Shown here: piece by piece, positions 1 through 12,139 of the stretch
Layout of the letters: every line of letters begins with the position of its first letter
Position numbering within the stretch: position 1 is the first letter of the stretch
Assembly: GCA_033060915.1 (NCBI GenBank)
Contig: CM065378.1
Span: 53,894,001-53,958,000 of the forward strand
Length of the DNA: 64,000 nucleotides
Direction of reading: 5' to 3'
From: Euryodendron excelsum
Lineage: Eukaryota; Streptophyta; Magnoliopsida; Ericales; Pentaphylacaceae
Translations under genes and position numbers: made by a program
The notes under the pieces: model-generated
Databases searched by the model: none
What the model was told of the DNA's origin: nothing
Seen by the model: only the letters and a program-made list of their open reading frames with translations

Positions 1-1340
1 AAAAATTAATTCATCAAAACATTTCTAAAATCATGCCTCCAAGGTTTTCAAAACAAGACTTCAAAAACACTTCCAAGTTCTCTTGAGTCATGACAAAGCA
101 TTTTCTCAAAACTCTCTTAAGTTGATCCAAAAACATTTTCAAAACACTCCACCATCCAATTTCAAGTCAAAACTTCCAAGACCACAAAGAGTTTTCAACT
201 TCCAAGACCACAAAGAGTCTTAAACTTCCAAAAACCTCAAAATGTCTTAAAATTTTTTCAAAGACCTCCAAGTGTCTTAAAATTTTTCAAAGACCTCAAA
301 GTGTCTTAAACTTTTCCGAAGACCTCAAAGTATCTTCAAGCCTTCCGAAGGCCCTAATGCGCCTATTTTTTATCGGGTTCTTGCCCGAACTACGAATGAC
401 CTAATTTTCGCCAAATGAAATACGTAGGCAACTTAAAACGGTGCGGTCATAACTTTTATTTCAACCCCAATCCCTTTTTTAAAAATTTCAATCAATTCAA
501 AATTTCTATTCCAAACTCTTTCAAAACCCCCATTATTTTCAAACTTCCTCCAAAAACTTGCATCATACATCATCCATCCGAAAGGTGATAACTAAACTCC
601 ATTTTCAAAATTATAAAGTGGATATTAAGTGGACAATGGTAATCAGTTATTCTAGTGAGTGAACAAAGGGTGATTAGATATATAGGTACCGAAAGGGCGG
701 GGTAGGGTGATGATTTTAGGATATTTTCTCTACACGTAACCAACCCCTGAACCGTAGATTTCTATTTTCAAATGACCAAAATGGAGTTATTTTCCAAAAG
801 GGCTTAAATCTTTTCAAAGGTTGCCAAACAACCCATTTTCTTAAAAACCCTCTCTTGAGGGAGTTTTCAAAATCCTTTTTCGAAAAACCTTAAGTTTAAT
901 CTTCAGATTAACACTTAGTTTTAGGTGCCCTAACTCACCTTAATCAAGTTAGGTGGCGACTCCTATTTTTCTGAAAAGCCCTTAATCAAACCAATTTTTA
1001 AACCTAGTCGCACTTGTCCTTCTAGGAGGATGAGTTCTAGTGACAGAGTTCCGTATTTTTTGTCTTCAAGCCGAAAGGACCTTGGACACCCAAAAATCAG
1101 GGCGCGACATCGATCCATGGGCAACACTAGATTGCATGATTTCATAAGGGAAGATTTCCAGTCAAGACATCTAGCCTCTCTAAGGACTGCTAAAAAACTA
1201 GCTAGTAAACCACTTAAGGTAAGAGATTTAAAGGCCACTTGTATAAGTCCTATATGTAAAAAAATTATATTTATTTTGATATCTTATGAGATCCATAGTA
1301 TCAAGAAATTGGATAGTTTATTCTTTAGAATTTAAACTTA
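1..1340 (+). mobile_element. LTR-retrotransposon relic (LTR and adjoining sequence)
   Basis: The first 360 bases are low-complexity and rich in repeated 'cttccaaga/ctcaaagtgtctt' words. They are followed by a stretch resembling the LTR region of plant Ty3/gypsy (Tat/Ogre-like) elements: an 'atacgtaggcaac' word near 420, 'ggtggcgactcc' near 952, and 'gggcgcgac' near 1100. No complete ORF, integrase or reverse transcriptase is visible, and both element ends are undetermined because the window starts inside it. Assignment rests on recognising these characteristic words, so the family is an inference. Confidence 0.4.
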
Positions 1341-2430
1341 TAGTTTGTTCAACTGTTTGAATAATTTTGACCCTTTTTAGATCAAAGGTACCTTATAAAT
1401 AGAAGAAGGTTGCACAGAGGGTATAACCCATTTATGAAGAGCTTCCAATTGGTCTGGGTATTCATTGACCTTAGCCACTTTAATCATCTTCTTAGAACAA
1501 GATGCTCGATGAAAATGATTCATCATAATTAGAAGAGAGTATGTAGTTCTTTGTATAAAATATCGTTATACAGAAAATATGAACTATTATTGGTGTTTTC
1601 AGGCAACCATCTATTGATCAACAAAGCACAGTTGTCAATGACTTATGGGCACATTCTAATACCAACTTTTTGCGCGGGTACAAGACATGGGATAACAAAA
1701 TCAGGCATAATTTTGTTACTGTACCACTTATTTGAGCAATGAAGAAAAAGAAAAATAGTAAAATAATTTATATAAACCATATATACAATATATTGATACA
1801 AATCTAAACCAACTTAATCTATGTACACCCGTAATTTCAATGTATTTTAAATCTGATTCATAATTTTATTATATATACCAACTATTTATATGATTTCTTG
1901 ACTAATGCAAGTACTAGGGGTTTGAATGTGACTTTTTCAACAGTTTATTATTTAAGTTTCAGACTTTTTTTTAAAAATATGTTTAACTTTTCTCTTGTAA
2001 AAGTTATTTTTAAAACTAACTTAATTTTAAAATGTCATTTAAAAAATAACTTGTTAGAAGTGTGATAGAACCATGGTCAGTGGTTCCATGGGTCAACCCT
2101 CGCTCAATTTTGATTTTTTAAAACCTGCCAATCCTAGCTGGACTTTTAGTTGCCGTTGTAATTCACATGACGGTTTTATCCGTGAATGCACTTGTCCCAC
2201 GGAAGGCTACGAGGGCACTACCGTCATTTTGACGACCGTCAGACTAATCAAAACCACAAATCAAAAGAGCAGTTCTGATAATTACTCGGATGGGTGGGAC
2301 CCACAAGCATGGGCTTCCCATCATCTCCGAGAGGACCAACTTGACAGTAAATAGTTTTCAGGGATATTTCCGTCATTCCACAGTCCAGGTTAAGTGCACT
2401 GGCTGCTGGAGTTCGAAGAAGTGTGACGCA
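1341..2430. other. Intergenic AT-rich sequence upstream of gene 1
   Basis: No gene is supported here. There is a TATA-like 'cttataaatag' near 1391. The short open frames at 1551-1742 and 2073-2354 have no recognisable domain and no splice context. The stretch from 2070 to 2430 is less AT-rich and may belong to the proximal promoter of the FEI-like gene. Confidence 0.5.
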
Positions 2431-2725
2431 GTTCAAGAACTCGTTCTCTAAGCGTCGGTCGCAGTGTCACACGAGCGGAAGGTGGCGGTTGGCACGGGCG
2501 AAGCCACTTTCCTCTCATTGGCGGTGGTGATGCCCCTTTCAATTCGAGCATCTATTCCTCTCACCTCTGTCAGCACTGTCTCTCTCTCTCTCATAATCAT
2601 GACACACTGTCTCTCTAAACTTCTGCAATCTCAAATCTGAGATATTTTTGGGGGTTTCTTTGTAGTTATACTACTTTACAGCTCAACTTCCATTCCTCTA
2701 AGCTGCAATCGCAGATCGAATGAAG
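2431..2725 (+). promoter_or_regulatory. Core promoter and non-coding first exon of the FEI-like gene
   Basis: A pyrimidine-rich tract with (CT)n runs (2575-2620) lies upstream of a clear splice donor, 'atgaag|gtgtgt', after position 2725. The next exon starts after 'cttccag' at 4337. The transcription start is not resolved and no convincing TATA box is seen, which is common for CT-rich plant promoters. The leader intron (2726-4337) holds only AT-rich filler and (CT)n runs near 3830 and 3860. Confidence 0.55.
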
Positions 2726-4415
2726 GTGTGTATATTTCTTCTCTGGTTCTATATTTCGTTCTTTCTTCAAAAAATTTACTGAAAATGTAGCTGAATAATC
2801 AAAGAAAATAAGCACCGAAAATCCATTAATTTTTTTTTATTTTCCTCACTATTTGTGGTTTATTGTCTGGATTCCAAGCATACATTGCTTATTTTTGTCT
2901 CAAAGCTTTGCATTCTATTATTTCTGAAGCTTTAGTAGTTAAAACTCTTTTTAAGTTTCTATTTGTAAATAAACACTGCTGGGCATTGTATGTGTAAACA
3001 TGTATGTTAATTATTGGGGTTTATGGGCACAAATTTTTTAGAAAGATAAAAGCTTGAATGGAATTGGGGCGGTAAGTTGGTTTGTTTCGTTTGTAATTGA
3101 ATGGAGGGAAGCTGAGACTGTGAATTGGGCTGGGAACTGACTTGGAAAGAAGTCGAGTTGGGTGTAGGGATTTTAGGGTTGGGTTTGGAATTAATTCACA
3201 CGTGAATGAGTACTTCTATTTTCTGGTGAAGTGATATTTGATGGCTGATTTAGGCCTTTTTATGAAGGTCGAAGTGGAAAAAGGAAAGTTGGAGCTGAAA
3301 TTGGGGCATTCCTCTGTTGAAATTACTTCCACATTGTTATAACCTGTCATTCTTGGCCGGTTTAGCAATGCAGCAGCTGCCTGGGGAACAAATCTATGTT
3401 GCTAGGCATGGATTGTGCATGGAATTATAAAATTTTTACAGTTATACATGTGCTAGTTTCGAGACTTCTATTAGTTGCTAGTTTAGCCACTGTGCCAGTT
3501 AAATAGTGAAGTGAATACTCTTTACATTGCTAATTGGTGTATGATCTGTACAATACACTACTCTAGGGGCCATTTTTGCGTATTGCATAAGAAAGAGTGG
3601 GCTTTTTATTAGCTTTTGGTGGAGGAAGTTTGTTTGAGAAGTTTGGAAATAGAGCATTAAATATGCATTACGCATGGTTGTCCATTGTATCTTTTGACAC
3701 TAAAGGTTCACATTGATCCTGTCTCTTTTTTGGTCTATTGGTTTTCTGCCCCTAATTGAAATTTTTGTGTATTTTGGAGTAGCATATTGTGGTTATTATC
3801 ACTTATGGCACAGAGAAGCCTTACTCAGCTCTCTCTCTCTCACTTTTGCTTTTTTTTTTTCTCTCTCTTTTTTTTTGGGCAGGGAATGAATTACACGACT
3901 ATCAATTTTTGTTAACATGAACTGAACTAGCAGCTGAATGAGTTATTTTTCTGTTCTTATGTTTTTTAAAGTGTATATGGAGAAACTTTAGTGTAATTAG
4001 TCATTCAGCTATACAAATTTGGGATGCAGATAATGGTGGCTATTATGGTGTTTCTATCATGAAAAACTTTTAAGTGTTTTAAGTATTAGTAGGTCAAGTT
4101 ATTGCTAAGAAAAGTCAATTCAACTAAGCCTTCCGAACTGCTTTAAATAATTTTTTTTTTCTAAATTTTCTTTACTGTGATCTGCACCGATCTAGCATAT
4201 TTTCCAATTCTACCAGATGGGGATGATTGATGCAGATTAAAAACCCATTGATATTTGTAATTTACATATTGTAATTTGTTTTGGGAATAATTATCGTTTT
4301 AATTACACCTGTTCATTTTTTTTTCTCTCTCTTCCAGGAGTCTTTTTTCATTTGTCTGAATGGAATCATCAGCCAGATTACCATATGTCGAAGGGTGAAG
4401 CCAGATGATTTGTAG
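2720..4415 (+). other. Upstream ORF 1, assembled by splicing of the leader (27 codons)
   Basis: ATG at 2720 is the last ATG of the non-coding first exon. Its second codon ends exactly at the splice donor (2725), and the frame continues without a stop in the next exon from 4338 to TAG at 4413-4415. The intron lies between codons 2 and 3, so the uORF exists only in spliced RNA; unspliced RNA reads a different continuation. It ends 29 nt before the main start at 4445. Expression and conservation are unknown. Confidence 0.5.
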
Positions 4416-4972
4416 TAGCTTTATTATGCTTGACCAGTGCCACAATGGGCATATTTTCTATGAATTGCCAAAGGCCATTGCTTCTTTGCATTCTACTTTC
4501 TGTTCTGATGAACAATATGAGAGCTCTCAGTCCGGATGGTATGGTGATTTACAGTGTGTGGATGTGTATTTCTTTTCTTTTTCCTCCCTTTTCTTTTCAC
4601 TGCGTTACCTGTGTTAGGTGGGGAAGTTGCTGCTAGATATTCTACTTTGATATCTACACTTACAACACATTTATTTATTCTGGAGATGATTTCCAAGTTT
4701 TCTGTCCTGTACTAGTATGTGTTCTTGTAAAAAACATTAGGCAGGGATTATCGATCATCAAATTCACCCAAGAGATTTTGTATTTTAAAGCTAAATTTCA
4801 TCAGATCTTGTGGTTATGTATAATTCATTTCCTCAGTCAATCATACCTTCATTGCTTCATGGCTTGTGTTTCTAACAAAAGAGGGACATGCCAACTTCTA
4901 TAAATTGTGGCTCTCTCTCTCTTTGGTGGTGTTGTGATGTTATTTGAAACCTTGCTTTTGATTTGTAGGTGA
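4405..4972 (+). other. Upstream ORF 2, overlapping the main start (45 codons)
   Basis: ATG at 4405 lies inside uORF 1 in another frame and reads through the main ATG (4445) in the wrong frame. It crosses the splice 4538|4969 and stops at TGA 4970-4972. Translation from this ATG would bypass the main start, so the arrangement is potentially inhibitory. Whether ribosomes use it is not known from sequence. Confidence 0.45.
4445..4538 (+). CDS. FEI1: FEI-like exon 1 (coding part): start and signal peptide
   Basis: Encodes residues 1-31 plus one base. It has a hydrophobic run ([13 protein letters not shown]) and then the LSPD family motif at the mature N-terminus. The exon itself begins at 4338. 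The donor 'ggatg|gtatgg' splits a Gly codon completed at 4969. Confidence 0.9.
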
Positions 4973-7900
4973 GGCGCTTATAAGCTTCAGGACAGCCATT
5001 GTAAGTTCAGATGGTGTCCTACTTGAGTGGAGACCAGAGGATCCTGATCCATGTGGGTGGAAAGGAGTAAAATGTGATCCAGAAAACAAAAGAGTTATAT
5101 TTTTGTGAGTTTCAAGGAAGACATGTTTTCAATCTTTTTATGATGATAATTTTGTAATTGGTTGGCTTTGATAACTGAATTTTAATCAACCTTAGATATA
5201 TATAGAATAAAGAACTGATTTGACTTAATAAATATATAACATATGATTTTGGCATTACTTTTCATCAAGCATATAATTATGAATAACCTCTTTTTTACTT
5301 ATTAAAAAAAAAACCAAAATTAGGAAATAGTTATTTTTGCATCAAAATTACGTCGTTGTAAAATGCTATTCCACAATATTTGAAGTGACTAAAAACAACC
5401 AAAATTGGTGGTAAATAAGACATAGTTTTGAGGGCATGGCCCTCAACTATGTCCTAGAAGATTCCAAATGACCCCTTAACTGCCCAAAGATTCCCCTTCT
5501 TTTGATAAGATTATGCTTTGTAGAATTGACGTGTTTTCTACCTTTAATCATGCAGGAGCCTTCCTTATCACAAATTGAGTGGACCTATATCACCAGATAT
5601 TGGGAAGTTAGAGCATTTGCAGTTTCTGTATGTATTTGCAAGGACATTTTTGTTTTTCTTTCTATTCTACAATATTTCTGATGCTATGCTTTATACATAA
5701 TGTATTGTAGGGCTCTTCATGACAATAACTTTTATGGGACAATTCCTCCAGAGCTGGGAAATTTTACAGAGTTGCGAGCATTGTAAGTAGTAGTTGTCTT
5801 ATAAGGAGCACATGCTTACTTCTATTATTGCTGAATACGGCAGCAGAAATGCTTTATTTATGAAGTAGGGAGCTTTTGTTTGAAACTATTTTGCGGTTTA
5901 TATAGAGCAGTATAAATTTGGTGTGGCCTTTAACAAGCAGCTCAAGGCGATTACTCTTTTGAGAATTGTGAAGACTTGGTATTGGTTGAATGAGTACTTT
6001 GTTGAATCTGCTGCGAAGCTACTTCATTTTTTGCTCCAACTTTAGCCTTGTCTAAATGAGTACATTGTCAAATCGGCTGTGAAACTACTTCATTTTTCTG
6101 CTCAAGTTTCCTGTATGAATTAGCCCTTCCAATATGAAGGGAATAGGGAAAAGCAGAAATGGGAACATGAATTGTGATAGTTTTTGCATCTTCTGCAAAA
6201 TTTACCCTTATTTTTTGTACCTCAAATAGGATCTAGCTGAATTGGAAATACAAATATGCTTTTGTCAGCATGTCATAATCGAAAGTTTGGGATATAAATC
6301 TTATCCTAAAATTTATCTTTTGTATATGAAATATGCTGAATCTGATTTGTGGTGTAATTATAAACTTACTTGATTACTTTTGCATACATGAGTTATTTTG
6401 GTGTGTAAGCATACGTCTGCTTTCAAGCTAAATGGATATGGAGAAGAAAGGCCTGAATTGAGTACATATAATCACACGTCCTCTCTTGTAGGCTAAGGTT
6501 TCAGAGCAAATGGTGGTTGACATGGTATCAGAGTAGGAAGGTTATGTTTTTGAATGTCATGGTTGCCTTATATATCTAAATATATATAATACATGCATGT
6601 GGTTGGCTCTGGTCATGTGGGAGGGGGTGCATTGCTTCTATAAATGCTTAAGTTACCCTTCTGCAATAACTTCAGTTTTAGCATGGATGGTGGCTAGCAC
6701 CTTGAACAAGTAATTCCCTGAAGTAATCTCAAGTTGACTTTGATATCGTCAAATCTGATAAAGATGGTCAATAAAATAAGTAGATAATAGATTTTAATTG
6801 TGAAAATTAAGAATAGAAAACTGAACTAGTTAAAAAGGGTTTGGTGCAATCTGTGGCTGTTTCTACATTCCCATTTTAATATTGACAAATGTGTTAAGGC
6901 ATTGAAAACTGAAGCTTATTGACCTTGGTAGGCAAGTGGCCACATGATATACGACAAACCCTTCAAGTCCCATATTTTATGACGATGTAAATTTACATCT
7001 AGGTGTCATGACTAAAATGGGAAACATAGAACTTTCTACTAAAATTTTGTGAGCTTTCTCCTTCTCATGCAAGGAACAAAATTTTCATTTGTTTCCATCG
7101 AAATGGTTGAAACATTTTTGTTTTCAAAGAGACTGCAACGAAACACTAGTGGAATAATGAACTATATTGTTTCCATCAAAACGTACTGGAACATAGAAAA
7201 ATGCACCAAAACACAATGCTATATACCAAAACAATGAGTTGTATCAAAACGAATTTAGAACTTTTTTTTTAATATTTTTAATCAATGTTGTACAAGTTTT
7301 ATTGAGAGAAATACAAAAAATGTTGTATTTTACTATATTAATATTTGTTACTTTTGAAATGTTTCCAAAATGTCCCGGAACATTTCCGAGAAGTTTTTGT
7401 TTCTAAGCCAACCTAAACGACCTATTGAAACGAAATTCTGATACTTGCTCTCGTGGATATGAAGTATACTAAAGTTGCTGTTTTCGGAAATGTATCATAT
7501 TGGGTTATAAACATGCATATCATCTGATGCTAAAATAGAGGAAATATATGTAGAAGAAAGGCCTGAAAGAGTAATTACCTAAAGTGCACTCAAGGTGAGT
7601 GTGATGTTATAAAATCTGATTATTGTGTTGTTATACATGATGGAGGGAGAAAATTTCACTTAATCGTTGAAATTGTGTTAGCTGAAAAATTAAAATGGTC
7701 ATTTGGGTTCGGTGCTGTGCCATGGTTTCTTTGTTTCTTTGTGTCTTGGACAGTCTGTGAGGTGTTGAAATTTGAGATTGTGGACCTTGGTACAGAAAAT
7801 GTAATGAGTCCTCGAGGCTCCAAGTCTCTTATAGTCCGGTATAATATCCTATTCTCAGAAAATATGTTTCATAAAAAGATTGTCCTTATGGAACTAATTG

Positions 7901-10900
7901 AGTATGTATGGAACATGGATTGATTAAGAATGGAAAAGGTCATTGATTATTGTTGTCTCTGAGCATGCATAATGCCAATGAAATTCAATTTTTGAGGAAC
8001 CCATTCCATCTGTCTTTCATTGTTCACCTCAAGATGGCCTGTGCTCAATCCCATTAATCCGGCAACCTAAAAGAGTTCTGCTTTTAGTTCGCTAAGCTCA
8101 CAGTAGTGGAAACTGGTAGCTTGCTAGTGTTTGAGATTTTTTGGTCAGATCAAGGTGGTTTACCATTGTACTTATCTTCGATTTGAAATAAAAGTCAATA
8201 TCGTTTGAGCATAGAAATAGTTACATGCACTAAAAAATTGGTCTGTATCTACTTTTATTTTATTTCTCCACTGGGTGATCTGTCTGAGTTTAATTTATGG
8301 ATAACTTGTTAATCTGTCTCGTTTTGCAGATATTTGCAGGGTAACTACTTAAGTGGATTAATTCCTAGTGAACTGGGAAACCTTTCAGGACTTGAAAGTC
8401 TGTAAGTTCTCTCTCTCTTTTTGTTAATTATTGATTGCTTGTTATCCATGGTTAGGGATTTAGTATTAAGGAATTGGATGACTAATATATAATAAGTAAG
8501 GTTTTACAGAAACCTAGATTCAGTTTTTTCCAAATATTTAAAGTTTAAGAGTTGTTAATTATATGGTTTTCATGGATGTCTTTCTTGTCGAAGTGAGATA
8601 CGTGGGTGTTTAGGAGCTGGGGCAGTTATAATTTTGTAAAACCTCATTATCTTGTTTGTCATTATGAACGATATGAAACTTGTAATTTTAGTTTACTTGC
8701 AGTAAGCCTGTGCACTGCATGACAGGAAATCCTTCATGCATATCGGTTTGAAATTCCTTTTTTATTGGGTGTTTTGATTGTGGTGGGGGGGAAGAGGGAG
8801 GGGGGGGGGGGGGGGGGGGTATTTGGCACTTATTAATGACAGTGAAACAAAGTTCTCAATCTGAATGACTATATTGGAGGCAAAATGTAAAACAGCAGCT
8901 CCAAATCATGTTTCCTTTCTCTTTTCCTTTTCTGTTGGGTGTTTTTTTTGGGGGGTTTTTTCCCCCACGGGGGGCCGGGGGGGGGGGGGGGGGGGGGGGT
9001 TTGGTGTTGTCGGGTACCCTGTTGGTTAGGACATGAATTTTATCCAACACATAAGAGATAAAGCAAATATACATTTTAGTGAAACATATGGCTACCTGAG
9101 TTAGATATTAACTTTATATTTTAGTCAAAGAGGTATTTGAGCCCAAAGAAGTCAGTGATCAATAAAGATGAAAAGGGTTTTGATGGGGACCAAGTGCAAC
9201 TGTAGAACTTGTATAATGGATGGTTTACTTACACAATGGAGGAGGAGATGATGGGTGGCTTGTCATGAGTGGGGAGTTCGAGAAACTCCAAATGCCTCAT
9301 TACTTCTTTTATGGACTAAATTCCTAAGAAGAGGGGAGCTGAAGATATCAGAGATTTTAGGCCTAGGAGTTCATTGGGGACAGTTTACAGGTTGATGAGA
9401 AAGGTGTTGGCTATTTAGATGGAGGTGCTAGGCTCAATTATCTCAAAATCTCATAACTCTTTTATGGAGGGCCAGACCTTTGGATTCTTCACAGAGTAGT
9501 ATGCCGGTGGTGAGCTGTAAGCTGGACATAGCACCCGGATCAACTTGGAAAATCGAAAGATTTGTATTAGTTATACGTTTTGTCACCACTTCGTGGAAAA
9601 TCGTTAGGTATGAATATGTTAGATGGCTGTGACTCGATGGTGAAATAGTATCTCTCCCCCAAAAAGCATGTCATTTTTTTACCCACGCACAGAGAAAATA
9701 TTTTGTTGCTAATGAACAAGATATTGAGGAATTTTCCATATGTAAAATCATAATTATTGAATACAGACTTTTTTCTATTAATAATTAATAAAACTAATTA
9801 TTGGGATTTTGTATTGTACCTGCTAGAAAGAATGGGTTGTGTGGAGAAGTGTAGGTGAATTAGATGGCATATCTTTTTGTGAGACTCTCTTCTAGTGTAC
9901 GGGGCTCCTGAGGGTTTCTTTCAAAGTTCCAGAGTTTTTAGTTAAGGAGTTAGTTTATCTCCTTTTCTATTCATTTTGGTGATGGAGGCGCTGAGTAGAA
10001 TGATTGAGATGACTATCCCTATCCAGGGAGTGTCATGGAAGGTTCCCAGTGGGGCAAATTGGGCGGGGGTCTGGCACTCAGATATTGTGTCTCATTTGCT
10101 ATATGCCGACGATACTATTATTTTTGGGTGCGAGTTGGGTCATCTTCAGTATGTTTGTTTTGCTTTGAGGCAGTATCGGGCTTAAAGGTGAACCTGGGTA
10201 TCAAAGTTGAGTTAGGTTGGGGGAGGTGGCATTCATGGAAGAGTTAGCTTCCATCCTAGGTTGCAGAGTAGAATCTCTTTTGCCATGAATGGTTTTGCCT
10301 TTGGGCTTGCCGTTTAAGCAAAAACTTTCGGGATGGGTGGTGAAGAGGTTTTAGAAGAGACTGGCTGGGTGGAATAGACAATATTTGTCCAAAAGGGGCT
10401 AGACTTGCCGTTATTAAGAGTAATAGGTCGTCAAATTTTCTGACCTATTTCATGTCTCTATTCAGAATTCCTTGTGCCCAAAAAGTTGCAGCATGTCTTC
10501 TTTGGGGTGGTGGATGGGGTGGTCGAGGTATTAATAAGTACTATTTAGTGGATTGGGATATGGTCTGCTCATCAATTAAAGGGTGAGGTTCGGGAATGAG
10601 AAGATTTAGTATCTTCAACAAAATTCTATTGGGCGAGAGGTTGTGGAGGTGTGCGTGTGAAAGTGGGGAATAGGTATTGGAGAAGGGTGATAGCAGCTAA
10701 GTATTAAGCTCACATTTATTGTCTCCAAATTTCTTGTGAAGGACTAAGAATGGGTCCTACCTTAAAGGGGATGATTAATTGCCAAGAAGTTATTGGTAAA
10801 CTTTATTATGGGTTTTGGGTAGGATTCTAAATATACTCCTTTGTCCTTCAAAAGGAAAGAGGAAGAAGGAATAAGAGATACGTCCGGGAAATCATAAATG

Positions 10901-12104
10901 TGCAATGCAGTTGAGACTTCCAAAAACTTAATATAACAAAAGCAGATACCCAGAAAGGAAATTCCAAAGGGAAGGGAAAAGGGAAAAGAAAAGAAGATCC
11001 CTTCATAATGTGGAAAGTAAAATGTATGTAGAAAAATTCTTCACAACTTAATTTTTATGGATATAGAGGATAGTTAACGAATGCACCATTGAATGAAAGC
11101 AACCTAGATAAAGCAGGTCTGATTGAATGAGAAATGCCAAAGATGAGGATTTAGTTTTCATTTGTGAAACTTCATCTGAAGATACGTGTTCTTTAAACAA
11201 GTGTGATTGGAAAAACCATGAAAATCTAGAAAGAAAGAAAAATTCCACTGGTTGTTTGCTTGGGTTTGAAGGGTTCTCTACCATTGTCAACTGGAAGGGA
11301 AGTGCTGACAAATACTAAGATACTACCAAATCAGGAAATATGATTTGGTTTATTTGAGTAAATATGTACACAAATTTGTGCTGCAGTGAAAAAGTAGTTC
11401 ACTAGATAGCTGCTGGAAATATTAAGGTGGTATATCATTAGAAAATCTGACTCACTTTATCCATTTAAAAAACATCATATGATTTGGCGTAGCACCTAAA
11501 ATCTAATTCAGTATAACATTTTCTGATTTGACAGGGATATCTCTAGCAACTCTCTAGGTGGATCTATTCCACAATCGTTGGGGAAGTTGTACAAACTCTC
11601 AACTCTGTGAGTAGGCCAACTTCCTTCATGTTTACTGTTTGATAGATTTCACTGAGCCTAACATTAGCTTGCAATCTTATTTAATGTACGAAGAAACGTG
11701 TCAACCAATTTTCTGCTTGGGCCAATTCCCTCTGATGGTGTGCTTTTCAACTTCTCGGAGAGCTGGTAAGTACAAAGTTTTGATTTTCTTTCCTTGTCTT
11801 CAAAGAGCAGTTATGTTCACATCTGTAACTTAATGTATAATGTAGTTCCTTGTATTGCTTGTTTATGTATTTTTCCAAAATTGCTTTTGGAGGGCAGGCA
11901 TTCAGGGCGGCGCCACCTATTAGATTGAGGGGTCAAATGACCCATCAAAATCCCTACAACTAGTAACAAACAAATTTAATATAGTAAATTTTTTTAAAAG
12001 GACAGGTAGCTTGACCCCATTAACTCCACCCTTCTGAGACAGTGTAAACTCCAAATCAGTGTCCCACCATGCGTCATGGTTTCAACCCCACTGCTACTTA
12101 AAAG

Positions 12105-12139
<35 letters not shown>

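Larger units (their letters stand above)
8402..11534 (+). other. FEI-like intron 5 (3.1 kb)
   Basis: Holds two G-rich homopolymer tracts (near 8786-8819 and 8955-8999) and a LINE relic (9840-10560). The rest is AT-rich with no recognisable gene. The overlapping frames at 11048-11318 show no domain. Confidence 0.8.

Noticed and set aside
963..1335. Overlapping ORFs on both strands
   Set aside because: They lie within LTR-type sequence and have no domain.
2073..2354. 93-codon ORF upstream of the FEI-like gene
   Set aside because: No domain, no splice context, and overlapped by an equally long frame on the other strand.
4430..4444. Longer N-terminus of the FEI-like protein starting upstream of MGIF
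   Set aside because: The extension would begin with TTG. The first in-frame ATG is 4445, and family proteins start at the equivalent Met.
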